NCBI RefSeq assembly: GCF_014193695.1
Contig: NZ_JACHZR010000002.1
Coordinates: forward strand, 434,001-498,000
DNA: 64,000 nucleotides
Origin: Rhizobium sp. BK316
Lineage (GTDB): Bacteria > Pseudomonadota > Alphaproteobacteria > Rhizobiales > Rhizobiaceae
Direction of reading: 5' to 3'
Part shown: positions 43,425 through 51,548 of the stretch, one piece after another
Position numbering within the stretch: position 1 is the first letter of the stretch
Layout: each line of letters opens with the position of its first letter
Program-made: the position numbers and the translations under genes
Notes under the pieces: generated by a model
What the model saw: only the letters and a program-made list of their open reading frames with translations
Databases searched by the model: none
Told to the model about the DNA's origin: nothing

Positions 43425-45425
43425 TCAGAACTCCGTCCAGTCGGCTTCCTGGCTGGCGGCCGGGGCAGCACTGCTGTTCATGCCGAAGGCGCTGGCGATC
43501 TTCTGGCCGAGGGCGCGCGCCGGCGAAGCCGTCGGGCGTGCCGTGCTTTCGGCTACACGCACCGGGGCTCTGGCGGCCGGCCGTGCGGCGGCTCGCGGTG
43601 CGGCCGATGTCGTCTGGATCGGCGCGGCTGCAACGAAGCCGCCGGTGCCCGTCAGGCGGAACTGGCCGAGCAGGTTGTTGAGTGCCGTCGCTTCCGTTGC
43701 AAGGCTGTGGCTTGCCGCGGTGGATTCCTCGACCATCGCCGCATTCTGCTGCGTGCTCTGATCCATGCTGTTGACGGCGGTATTGATCTCCTGCAGTCCG
43801 ATCGACTGCTCGCGCGAGGCTTCGGCGATCGCATGGACGTGCTGGTTGATTTCCTGCACCTCGTGGACGATCGCATCGAGCGCCTTGCCCGTTTCGCCGA
43901 CCAGCGAGACACCGGTCTGCACATGCGTGCCTGATGTGGTGATCAGCGCCTTGATTTCCTTGGCGGCGTTTGCCGAGCGCTGGGCAAGTTCTCGGACTTC
44001 CTGTGCGACGACCGCAAAACCCTTGCCGGCTTCACCGGCGCGCGCAGCTTCGACACCGGCGTTGAGCGCCAAGAGGTTCGTCTGGAAGGCGATATCGTCG
44101 ATGACGCCGATGATATTGCTGATCTCGACGGAGGATTGCTCGATCTGATGCATGGCAGCGACAGCCTTGCGGACGACGTCGCCGGATTTCTCGGCGCCAA
44201 GGCGAGTACGGGCGACGAGTTGGCTTGCCTCTTCGGCACGCTTTGCCGCGTCCTTTACCGTCGTGGTGATTTCTTCGAGGGCTGCTGCCGTTTCCTCGAC
44301 GGAAGCGGCCTGCTGTTCGGTGCGCTTCGAAAGTTCGTCGGCGGACGACCGGATCTCGTTGGCGCCGGCGCTGATGGCGCGGGCATTGGAGCCGACCGTG
44401 TTCATGGTCTCGTTGAGCTTTTCGACCGAGTTATTGAAGTCCTGGCGCAGCGCGTCGAGATGCGCGACGAAAGGCGTTTCGATATGCGAGACGAGGTCGC
44501 CCGCCGAAAACCGTCGCAGGCCGTCGCCGAGTGCATTGACCGCGCGTTCCAGATCGGCTGCTTCCGCGGCCTTCTGTGCTTCGCGTTCGCGGCGTTCGCT
44601 GTCGCTGAGGCTGCGATCGGCTTCGGCGCGGGCTTCGAGCTGGATGCGTTCGATCGCATTGTCGCGGAAGACCGCGACGGCCTCCGCCATTTTGCCGATT
44701 TCGTCGCGACGGTCGAGGCCGACGATTTCGCTGTCCGTGTCACCCTCTGCCAGGCCGGTCATGCGCTCGCGCAGCTTTGCCATAGGGGTCGTGATGCCAA
44801 TCTGGGCGACGACGATGCTGAGACCGATGGCACTGACGACGGCTAGGCCGATCAAGGCAAAGCAGAGGTTGATGCGATCGTTGACGGAAGCCGAGAGCGC
44901 GTCGCCGCCGTCATTGAGCATCGCCATCATCGCATCGTTGTTGGCGATCATCTTCGGCGTCAGCGCGTTGAGCTTGGCATTGATCAGAGCGACGTTCGCC
45001 AGCGCGCCGGCGCTGTCTTTGGCCTTGCTCTGCTCGACGATCTTGTTCGCCAGAGTTTCGATTTCATCGATGCCGGCCTGGATTTCATCGATGGCGGCCT
45101 TGCGGCTGGGCACAAGCGTCAGCGCCTGATTCATGCGATCGCGTGCCTGCGGCAGCTTGCTCGGTGTAGCGAGTGCCGTTTGGAATGCCGGCGTATCGGG
45201 CTTCATGTTGGCAAGCAGACTCACCTGCAGCACCGAGGCGACGGCCGACGCGCTGGCGCGCGCGCTCTGCATCGAGGCCAGCGCCTCATGATCGATGAAG
45301 GCGCTGTAGGCCGCGTCCGCTCGGCGGAACTCGGAGATGACATAGATCAGTCCGGTCATCGTGATGAGCCCCAGGAGTGCCACGACCGATATGATCTTTG
45401 TACGGATTTTCAGATGTTTCAGCAT
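43425..45425 (-). CDS. Methyl-accepting chemotaxis protein
   Basis: 666 residues. Membrane segments lie near 10-30 and 190-210, flanking a periplasmic four-helix-type sensor of about 155 residues. HAMP (211-263) is followed by a second linker and the signalling domain. The hairpin tip reads VVAQEVRELAQRSANAAKEI. The C-terminal pentapeptide DWTEF matches the tether used by CheR/CheB (xWxxF), preceded by a flexible Ala-rich linker. The ligand is unknown. No che genes are adjacent, so it is an isolated receptor. Confidence 0.94.
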   Translation of the reverse strand: MLKHLKIRTKIISVVALLGLITMTGLIYVISEFRRADAAYSAFIDHEALASMQSARASASAVASVLQVSLLANMKPDTPAFQTALATPSKLPQARDRMNQALTLVPSRKAAIDEIQAGIDEIETLANKIVEQSKAKDSAGALANVALINAKLNALTPKMIANNDAMMAMLNDGGDALSASVNDRINLCFALIGLAVVSAIGLSIVVAQIGITTPMAKLRERMTGLAEGDTDSEIVGLDRRDEIGKMAEAVAVFRDNAIERIQLEARAEADRSLSDSERREREAQKAAEAADLERAVNALGDGLRRFSAGDLVSHIETPFVAHLDALRQDFNNSVEKLNETMNTVGSNARAISAGANEIRSSADELSKRTEQQAASVEETAAALEEITTTVKDAAKRAEEASQLVARTRLGAEKSGDVVRKAVAAMHQIEQSSVEISNIIGVIDDIAFQTNLLALNAGVEAARAGEAGKGFAVVAQEVRELAQRSANAAKEIKALITTSGTHVQTGVSLVGETGKALDAIVHEVQEINQHVHAIAEASREQSIGLQEINTAVNSMDQSTQQNAAMVEESTAASHSLATEATALNNLLGQFRLTGTGGFVAAAPIQTTSAAPRAAARPAARAPVRVAESTARPTASPARALGQKIASAFGMNSSAAPAASQEADWTEF

Positions 45426-45858
45426 GGAGTTACCCGATTGGCCGGGCGTGTTGCGGACCCGGTGCTTTTGAAATCATTTATTGTAGAACGATTCTTCGGT
45501 ATTGCGCTGGGGGATACCTTAAGAGGTTCGACATGTGCATCATGCGGTCGGCCGGAGGGGTCGATGTCGTCGCGACAAATAAGATGGGATATTGCTTAAT
45601 TCCAAGCTAACGGGGGCGTGCGATTCCTATTAATTTCAGGGGCTCGGTTGTTATCCCCGTATAGATTGCAAAAATACAGTCTATGCTGAATGTCCGGGCG
45701 GCTTGTTTAGGGGCTTGCTCTTGAAGAGGCCACTTTGAAGACCGGGGCCTTTTCGTTTCGCTGCTTGCGACGCGGCTCGGCCATATTCCCCGATGGGGTT
45801 GATTCTGTTACATCTCGGCCGAGCGGCAGGCTCGCGTGTAATCTCTAGGCAGGTCATA
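45426..45858. other. Intergenic region
   Basis: This gap of about 430 bp separates the divergent chemoreceptor and solute-binding-protein genes. No gene is evident. A weak hairpin (AGGCC...GGCCTTTT near 45726-45752) is the only structure I see; the promoters for both genes should lie here. Confidence 0.4.
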
Positions 45859-46734
45859 ATGGTGCAGTCTAAACCGGCGTTTCTGGCTTCCGGAGGAATT
45901 TTAATCCTTTGCCTGGTCTCGATTGTATTGCTTTCGGCTTTTTCTGTTTTTGCGCAGCAATCCGGCTCGTCCGTGCCGCTGCTCTTCGATTCCCGTGAAC
46001 GCCTGGCCAAGCCCGACCTCTCCTCGCTCGTGCGCCTGCGTTTCCTGACCTCGGTGGACTTTCCGCCCTTCAATTTTACGGACCAGAACGGCAAGCTCTC
46101 CGGCTTTAACGTCGATCTCGCCCGCGAGATCTGTTCCGAGCTGGAGATTGCGGACAAGTGCCAGATCCAGGCGCTGCCCTTCGCCGACCTGCAGAAGGCG
46201 CTTGCCGGCTCGCAGGGCGATGCCGTCATCGCAGGCCTTGCCGTCACGCCGGAGCTGCGCCGCGAGTTCCTCTTCTCCCGTCCCTATCTGATGCTGCCGG
46301 CCCGCTTCGTGCGCAACACGGCGGCCGCCGTGACCGGAACGACGGCTGCCGGCCTCGCCGGCCATTCCGTTGGCATCGTCAAGGGCACCGTTCACGAGGC
46401 GATGCTCGCAGCCTTTTTCCCGGCCATCAAGGCTCAGCCTTTTGACAACAAGGAAGCGCTGTTGACGGCCTTGAAGGAGCGGAAGGTCGATGCTGCCTTT
46501 GCCGATGCGCTGCAGCTTTCCTTCTGGGTGGCGTCGCCCGCTTCGGACAAATGCTGTGCCCTGTTCGACGGTCCCTATATGTCGGAGCATTTCCTGGGCG
46601 AGGGAATGACGATCATGCTGCGCCAGAACGACAGTGTGCTGACGGCAGCAATCGACCATGCGCTGGCAACGCTCTCGCGCAATGGCCGCCTGCAGGAGAT
46701 TTATCTGCGTTATTTCCCTTACGGTCTCTACTAA
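45859..46734 (+). CDS. Periplasmic solute-binding protein, family 3 (orphan)
   Basis: 291 residues with a signal anchor or signal peptide (LILCLVSIVLLSAFSVFAQQ). The family 3 pattern is clear: FLTSVDFPPFNFTDQNGKLS, then GFNVDLAREIC, AVIAGLAVTPELRREFLFS, and VGIVKGTVHEAML. Such proteins bind polar amino acids or related small solutes. There are three extra cysteines (C in EIC and DKC, DKCC). No permease or ATPase is nearby, so it either shares a remote transporter or serves as a sensor-binding partner. GCAGG precedes the ATG. Confidence 0.87.
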   Translation: MVQSKPAFLASGGILILCLVSIVLLSAFSVFAQQSGSSVPLLFDSRERLAKPDLSSLVRLRFLTSVDFPPFNFTDQNGKLSGFNVDLAREICSELEIADKCQIQALPFADLQKALAGSQGDAVIAGLAVTPELRREFLFSRPYLMLPARFVRNTAAAVTGTTAAGLAGHSVGIVKGTVHEAMLAAFFPAIKAQPFDNKEALLTALKERKVDAAFADALQLSFWVASPASDKCCALFDGPYMSEHFLGEGMTIMLRQNDSVLTAAIDHALATLSRNGRLQEIYLRYFPYGLY

Positions 46735-46836
46735 AGCGCGTCGCGATCTCCAAGATTCGCTTGTCGCGCTTTAGGTTCTTGTTTTCGCATGTCGTTATCG
46801 CAAAACCGCTGCACACTTTTGCGCGACATGCTTTAA
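46732..46836. repeat. Rhizobial intergenic palindromic repeat (copy B)
   Basis: It begins at the stop codon of the solute-binding-protein gene. The first stem AAAGCGCG...CGCTTTAG is followed by the GCATGTCGTTATCGC...GCGACATGC unit, the exact reverse complement of copy A. It lies between convergent genes and may serve as a bidirectional 3' structure. Confidence 0.8.
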
Positions 46837-47246
46837 CCCTTGCGGAAACGGGCGATTGCGCTGCGCTCGATGGCAGCACAGGTCAGCTTGTCGAGGCCGA
46901 GACGGTCGCGCAGCAGGCTGAGCAGCCGCAATTCTTCGGCCTTGACGGAAAGGTCGGCGGAGGCGACTTCGACTGCCAGCGCATAGGCGGTGTCGTAGAG
47001 ACGGGCAGGCAGCGTGTCGCGAACGGTCTCCAGCACCACATCCAGCCCTTCCGGACCGGCCAGCAGCGAGGCGCAGTCACGGGCGATGGAAATCAGATTG
47101 TTGTCGTCGAAATCGCGGAACACCGGCAGGAAGCCGATGAGCTGGCCGATCCTCTCCATTTCCCGGTCGTTCATGGTGCTGTCGACGGCGGATGCCATCA
47201 CCATCACATAGATCAGCGCGTCGTGGGCGGAAAGCGGCTTGTTCAT
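46833..47246 (-). CDS. TerB-family protein
   Basis: 137 residues, helical, matching the TerB-like/TerB_C pattern. It starts with LSAHDALIYVMVMASAVDS, followed by the acidic MNDREMERIGQLI and ASADLSVKAEELRLLSLL. These paired acidic helices bind metal in TerB. TerB was named in tellurite resistance, but single-gene relatives have unclear roles in stress or metal sensing. No other ter gene is near. AGAGGG lies 8 nt before the start. Confidence 0.8.
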   Translation of the reverse strand: MNKPLSAHDALIYVMVMASAVDSTMNDREMERIGQLIGFLPVFRDFDDNNLISIARDCASLLAGPEGLDVVLETVRDTLPARLYDTAYALAVEVASADLSVKAEELRLLSLLRDRLGLDKLTCAAIERSAIARFRKG

Positions 47247-47294
47247 GTCTGATTCCCTCTTGAATGAGCGGAGATTAGGAATTGGCAGCCGTCA

Positions 47295-48044
47295 TTACAA
47301 GGGATCTGCGGGTTCAGGCGGGGGCGCTGCCGCCGGCCTGCGGCGCGGATCCTCGCCGTGAATGCCTTCCTTCGCTTGCTTTGCCTTTTCACCGGCGGCG
47401 GCAAGCGGCGAGCCCGGCTGCGCTTCCGCCCAGCCATTTTCCACCAGCCATGTGCCGATATCCTGCTGCCCCAGCCGGCAGGCGGCGCTTGCCATGTCTT
47501 CCCATGCATCGGAAGGCAGGTCGCAATCGATCGCGCGGTTGCGCAGGAAAAGCCGCAGCGCCGTCTTCGCCATCATGCCGCACGGCCATTGCTTGCCCTC
47601 GGAGCCGCAACTCTTGTCGGCGGGCGTCGCAATGATGCCGGTAATCTGCAGCCGGCGTTTGCCGAAGGAAAGGAGGCCGGCGTTTTCCACCGTCGGCCGT
47701 AACAGCTCAACACTGTCTTTTCCAGCAGCTGTGGCCGGCGGCGTCCCGGCGGGCGCCGGTTCGCTCTGCGCCGTTTCCTTCGCTGTCGCATTTTCGGAGG
47801 GAGGCGGGGAGGGGGCTGCCGCAGGCTCTGTTGCCCGGGCAATCAACGCCGCATCCTCGTCCGTGAGCGATGCAGGCGGTTTTATCCTATCGGTATCCGC
47901 ATCGGGCAACTCGGCGGTCACGCTTCCGGCATCTGCGTCAGGTGCCGCTCCGTCGCCGCTGTTGAGCCGCGCTTGCCCGGCCAGCAGCAGGCCGATCACG
48001 ATCGCCATCCCCGCGATACCTGTGATGAAGGCTGCAGGGCGCAT
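47295..48044 (-). CDS. Membrane-anchored SNase-like (thermonuclease family) protein
   Basis: 249 residues. A membrane anchor (ITGIAGMAIVIGLLLAG, residues 8-24) is followed by a low-complexity Ala/Pro/Glu linker to about residue 120. The C-terminal domain LQITGIIATPADKSCGSEG, then WPCGMMAKTALRLFL, and ENGWAEAQP follows the staphylococcal nuclease fold. The catalytic Arg/Glu set is not clearly retained, so it may not cleave DNA. It is 11 bp downstream of the S24 regulator gene and is probably cotranscribed. Confidence 0.75.
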   Translation of the reverse strand: MRPAAFITGIAGMAIVIGLLLAGQARLNSGDGAAPDADAGSVTAELPDADTDRIKPPASLTDEDAALIARATEPAAAPSPPPSENATAKETAQSEPAPAGTPPATAAGKDSVELLRPTVENAGLLSFGKRRLQITGIIATPADKSCGSEGKQWPCGMMAKTALRLFLRNRAIDCDLPSDAWEDMASAACRLGQQDIGTWLVENGWAEAQPGSPLAAAGEKAKQAKEGIHGEDPRRRPAAAPPPEPADPL

Positions 48045-48055
48045 GGATTATTTTC

Positions 48056-48724
48056 CTATTGGCTGGCCCAGATGATGCGGGCAATCCATTCGACGTCGGA
48101 AAGCTCGATCGTCCGGTTGGGATGTTCGGGATTGAGCGACAACAGCTCGATGGAGCGCGGGCTCTGGCGCAACAGCACCTTGGCCATGACTTCGCCCTCG
48201 CGTGTCTTGACGACGACACGGTCGTTGCGGCGCACCTGCGCGCCGGGCTCCACGATCAGCACATCGCCGTCGCGATAGAGCGGCATCATGCTCTCGCCCT
48301 GCACTTCCAGCGCATAGACGCCCGCCTTCTGCGAGGGACCAGCCGGAAATTCCACCACGTCCCAGCCCTGACCTGCCGGAAAGCCACCATCGTCGAAAAA
48401 GCCGCCAGCGCCCGCCTGCGCAAAGCCGAGCAGGGGAATGGAGCTTCCCCGCGACGCAAAAATACCGTCCGGCAGGCTGGCGGCGGCGGCACCCGCCGGC
48501 CGCATGAAGCCCATGAATTGCTCCATGCTCGCCCCCGTCGCCTCCAGCACCTTGGCGATGGATTCCGTCGAAGGCCAGCGCAGGCGTCCATCCGCCGAAA
48601 GTCGCTTGGATTTATTGAAGGAGGTCGGATCGAGTCCCGCCCGCCGCGCAAGACCCGACGGCGTCAGGTCATGCCGTTCGGCAAGCCCGTCGATCGCCCC
48701 CCAGATCTGGTCATGTGACAGCAT
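48056..48724 (-). CDS. HTH regulator with S24 (LexA/CI-like) peptidase domain
   Basis: 222 residues. An XRE-like helix-turn-helix (LTPSGLARRAGLDPTSFNKS) is followed by an S24 domain. The domain has GESMMPLYRDGD with the nucleophile serine and a lysine in VVVKTREGEVMAKVL. QAGAGG, a possible Ala-Gly autocleavage site, lies between them. This is the arrangement of phage CI and LexA-type repressors that are cleaved on DNA damage. It is not a typical LexA, because the HTH differs and no SOS box is seen. It may control a stress or prophage-like response. The SNase-like gene follows. Confidence 0.85.
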   Translation of the reverse strand: MLSHDQIWGAIDGLAERHDLTPSGLARRAGLDPTSFNKSKRLSADGRLRWPSTESIAKVLEATGASMEQFMGFMRPAGAAAASLPDGIFASRGSSIPLLGFAQAGAGGFFDDGGFPAGQGWDVVEFPAGPSQKAGVYALEVQGESMMPLYRDGDVLIVEPGAQVRRNDRVVVKTREGEVMAKVLLRQSPRSIELLSLNPEHPNRTIELSDVEWIARIIWASQ

Positions 48725-48840
48725 ATGCGTCCGGTTCCGCGGTCCATCCGGCCGCTTTCTATCGCCGGCAGATTAACCGAGGCATCTCCCCGAGTAAAGT
48801 GGAAATGAGGAATAAAATCCTGTCTGGCGGATGCCTGAAC

Positions 48841-49488
48841 TCAGGCGACCATCGCCATGTTGATCTTGCCGAGCTGGATCACCGCCTGCGTGCGGCTGTC
48901 GACGTTGAGCTTCAGGAGGATCGCCGAGACATGCGCCTTGATCGTCGCTTCGGAAACCCCGAGCTCATAGGCGATCTGTTTGTTCAGCAGTCCTTCGCCG
49001 AGCATGGTCAGCACTCGGCTCTGCTGCGGTGTCAGCGTGTGCAGGCGATGGATGAGGTCGGCGACATCGGGGTCCTGCTCCTGCCCGTCTCGATAGCTCT
49101 CCGGCGTGGCGATATCGCCCGCCAGCACCGTCTGAATGCCACGACGGATATCCTCGATACCTGAGGATTTCGAAATGAAGCCGGAAGCGCCGAGCTCCAG
49201 CGCCCGACGGATCGTCGTGGTGTCATCGGTCGCCGAGATGATGACGATCGGCAGGCTGACGAATTCGGAGCGCAGCGCCATCAGGCCGGAAAAACCGCTG
49301 ACTCCAGGCATGGCGAGATCGAGCAGCATCAGGTCCGCATCCGGATGCGCCGCCGCCGCCCTCCTTGCTGCGGCAAAATCCCCGGCCTCGACGATTGTCT
49401 GCCGGCCTTCCATACCGATCACCGCCTGCCGCAGCGCGTCGCGGAACAGCGGATGGTCGTCAGCGATGATGATGGTCTGTTCCTGCAT
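48841..49488 (-). CDS. NarL/LuxR-type response regulator
   Basis: 215 residues. The receiver has D10-D11, phospho-acceptor D57 (MLLDLAMPG) and K107 (GFISKSSG). The C-terminal LuxR helix-turn-helix is LTPQQSRVLTMLGEGLLNKQ, then IAYELGVSEATIKAHVSAIL. No cognate histidine kinase is adjacent, so it is an orphan regulator. Its target genes cannot be inferred from the local sequence. Confidence 0.92.
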   Translation of the reverse strand: MQEQTIIIADDHPLFRDALRQAVIGMEGRQTIVEAGDFAAARRAAAAHPDADLMLLDLAMPGVSGFSGLMALRSEFVSLPIVIISATDDTTTIRRALELGASGFISKSSGIEDIRRGIQTVLAGDIATPESYRDGQEQDPDVADLIHRLHTLTPQQSRVLTMLGEGLLNKQIAYELGVSEATIKAHVSAILLKLNVDSRTQAVIQLGKINMAMVA

Positions 49489-49577
49489 CGAAAACTCCCT
49501 CCCAAGAGCTCGATCTCGTCAGTCCTGTCCGGCTCCCCGCACGAACATGACCCTCTACTTATATGAATATAACCAGA

Positions 49578-49976
49578 TCAACTCCGCTGCGGAAGGGGAT
49601 TGGCCTCGTCTTCCGCCTGGAATTCCCGAACTATACCCATGAAACTGCGCATCATCCGCTCCATGATGCCGATCGAGCGGTCGACTTCCGCATCCGTCGG
49701 CAAGGCGGGCCGGGCGGCTGTATTCTTCTCCAGCGCGCTCACCCGGTCGGCAAGCCGGTCGAGTTCGTCCTCGTAGGCAGCGCGTTCATCGGCCGCCATG
49801 CGGCAGACCAACGCCCCGTCCTTCTCGGTGCAGAGCGACATGGCCCCCGTTTGCCGGTCGAGGCGCACGAAATGGTCGCCGCTGCGCTCAAGCTGGAAGC
49901 GCGTCGCATCGGGCTCCGCTGCCATTGCCGCAAGCGGCAGAAGACCGGTGGCAAGCGTGATTGCAAATGCCTTCAT
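49578..49976 (-). CDS. Small exported protein of unknown function
   Basis: 132 residues with a signal peptide (MKAFAITLATGLLPLAAMAA). The mature part contains RFQLERSGDHFVRLDRQTGA, then MSLCTEKDGALVCRMAADE, and a coiled-coil-like stretch (DELDRLADRVSALEKN). Two cysteines may form a disulfide. GGAGGATGAG precedes the ATG; a longer frame upstream is not the real start. It is a rhizobial protein of unknown role. Confidence 0.78.
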   Translation of the reverse strand: MKAFAITLATGLLPLAAMAAEPDATRFQLERSGDHFVRLDRQTGAMSLCTEKDGALVCRMAADERAAYEDELDRLADRVSALEKNTAARPALPTDAEVDRSIGIMERMMRSFMGIVREFQAEDEANPLPQRS

Positions 49977-50109
49977 CGTCTCATCCTCCGCAAAGCATGG
50001 TGCCTGTCCGTTTTTGCGCCCTGAGGCGTGGACATCGCCGTCTCTTTGGGGCAAAGCCCTCATCAGGAAGGTCAGCCCCCTTCTCAACAAGGCCACTAAC
50101 GGGATCATC

Positions 50110-50463
50110 ATGACCGCGACACCGACCCTTTACAAGATCGTGCCGGAGGCGCTCTGGCAGGAAGCCAGACAAACCGGCGTTTTTCATGGCGCGGGCATCG
50201 ATCAGAAGGACGGCTTCATCCATTTCTCGACGGCAGATCAGGTCAAGCAGACCGCAGCCCTGCATTTTGCCGGTCAGACCGATCTTGTCCTCGTCGCCGT
50301 CGATATCAGCAATTTCGGCGACAAACTGCTTTTCGAACCCTCGCGCGGCGGCGCGCTCTTCCCGCATCTTTATGCCGATCTGCCGCTTTCGGCTGTGCTT
50401 TGGGAGGTGGCCTTGCCGCTCGATGATGCAGGCGCCCACATTTTTCCGGAGCTCGTACCGTGA
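50110..50463 (+). CDS. DUF952 protein
   Basis: 117 residues, single DUF952 domain. The family pattern is YKIVPEALWQEARQTGVFHG, then DGFIHFSTADQV and HLYADLPLSAVLWEVALPL. Function is unknown in this family, which may have an ADP-ribosyl-transferase-like fold. Its stop overlaps the GTG start of pyrD by 4 bases. The pairing of DUF952 with pyrD is common in rhizobia as far as I recall. Confidence 0.87.
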   Translation: MTATPTLYKIVPEALWQEARQTGVFHGAGIDQKDGFIHFSTADQVKQTAALHFAGQTDLVLVAVDISNFGDKLLFEPSRGGALFPHLYADLPLSAVLWEVALPLDDAGAHIFPELVP

Positions 50464-51548
50464 TCGATCCTTTCAAGCGCATCGCTCGCCGCGGTCTCTT
50501 TCTCTTTGATCCCGAAACCGCGCATGGCATGTCGATTGCGGCGCTGAAATCGGGCGTTGTGCCTGCCTGCCGCATCGCGCCGGACCCGCGCCTGCGCCAG
50601 ACCGTTGCAGGCATCGACTTTCCCAACCCGCTCGGCATGGCCGCGGGCTATGACAAGAATGCCGAAGTGCCGGAAGCGCTGCTGAAGCTCGGCTTCGGTT
50701 TCACCGAGATCGGCACCGTCACGCCGAAGCCGCAATCCGGCAATCCGCGCCCACGCATTTTCCGCCTTGTGGAAGATGAAGGCGTCATCAACCGCCTCGG
50801 CTTCAACAATGAAGGCCATGAAGCAGCCTTCCGCCGTCTTTCGCAGATCGGCCGCGCCGGCATTGTCGGCGTCAATATCGGTGCCAACAAGGACAGCGAG
50901 GACCGTATCGCCGATTATGTCGCCGGTATCCGTCGCTTCTATTCCGTCGCCCGCTATTTCACCGCCAATATTTCCTCGCCCAACACGCCGGGTCTGCGCG
51001 ATCTGCAGGCGCGTGAAAGCCTCGCCGCTCTCCTGTCGGCCGTGCTGGCGGCACGCGACGAGGAAGCTGAAAAGGCCGGCCGAAAAATCCCGGTCTTCTT
51101 GAAGATCGCCCCTGATCTTACGGAGGAGGGCATGGATGACATTGCTGCGGAGGCGTTGTCGCATGCGCTGGATGGTCTCATCGTATCCAATACGACGCTT
51201 TCGCGCGACGGCTTGAAAGATCAGCTCCAGGCGAAGGAGGCCGGTGGCCTCTCCGGCGCGCCCCTCTTCGAAAAATCGACGGTCGTGCTCGCCAAGATGC
51301 GCAAGCGCGTCGGTCCGTCCCTGCCGATCATTGGTGTCGGCGGTGTTTGCTCGGCCGAAACGGCGCTGGAAAAGGTGAGAGCAGGGGCCGATCTCGTACA
51401 GCTCTATTCCTGCATGGTCTATGAAGGCCCCGGCCTTCCCGGCACGATCGTGCGCGGCCTGTCGAAACTGCTCGACCGCGAAAAACTCGCGTCGATCCGT
51501 GACCTCAGGGATATCAGCGTCGATTACTGGGCGGCGCGGAACGTCTGA
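50460..51548 (+). CDS. pyrD: Dihydroorotate dehydrogenase (quinone, class 2)
   Basis: 362 residues. The class 2 N-terminal helix region (LFLFDPETAHGMSIAALKSG) anchors it to the membrane. FMN binding and catalysis are seen in NPLGMAAGYDKNAEV, PRIFRLVEDEGVINRLGFNN, ANISSPNTPGLRDLQ (with the catalytic serine) and GGLSGAPLFEKST. It oxidises dihydroorotate to orotate with ubiquinone in pyrimidine synthesis. GTG start overlaps the DUF952 stop. Confidence 0.96.
   Translation: MIDPFKRIARRGLFLFDPETAHGMSIAALKSGVVPACRIAPDPRLRQTVAGIDFPNPLGMAAGYDKNAEVPEALLKLGFGFTEIGTVTPKPQSGNPRPRIFRLVEDEGVINRLGFNNEGHEAAFRRLSQIGRAGIVGVNIGANKDSEDRIADYVAGIRRFYSVARYFTANISSPNTPGLRDLQARESLAALLSAVLAARDEEAEKAGRKIPVFLKIAPDLTEEGMDDIAAEALSHALDGLIVSNTTLSRDGLKDQLQAKEAGGLSGAPLFEKSTVVLAKMRKRVGPSLPIIGVGGVCSAETALEKVRAGADLVQLYSCMVYEGPGLPGTIVRGLSKLLDREKLASIRDLRDISVDYWAARNV

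Noticed and set aside
45793..45858. Upstream extension of the solute-binding-protein gene
   Set aside because: The additional residues precede the signal peptide and have no ribosome-binding site. The ATG after GCAGG is preferred.
47362..48075. Plus-strand open frame antisense to the SNase-like gene
   Set aside because: The sense gene has a membrane anchor and a recognised fold. The antisense product is low complexity.
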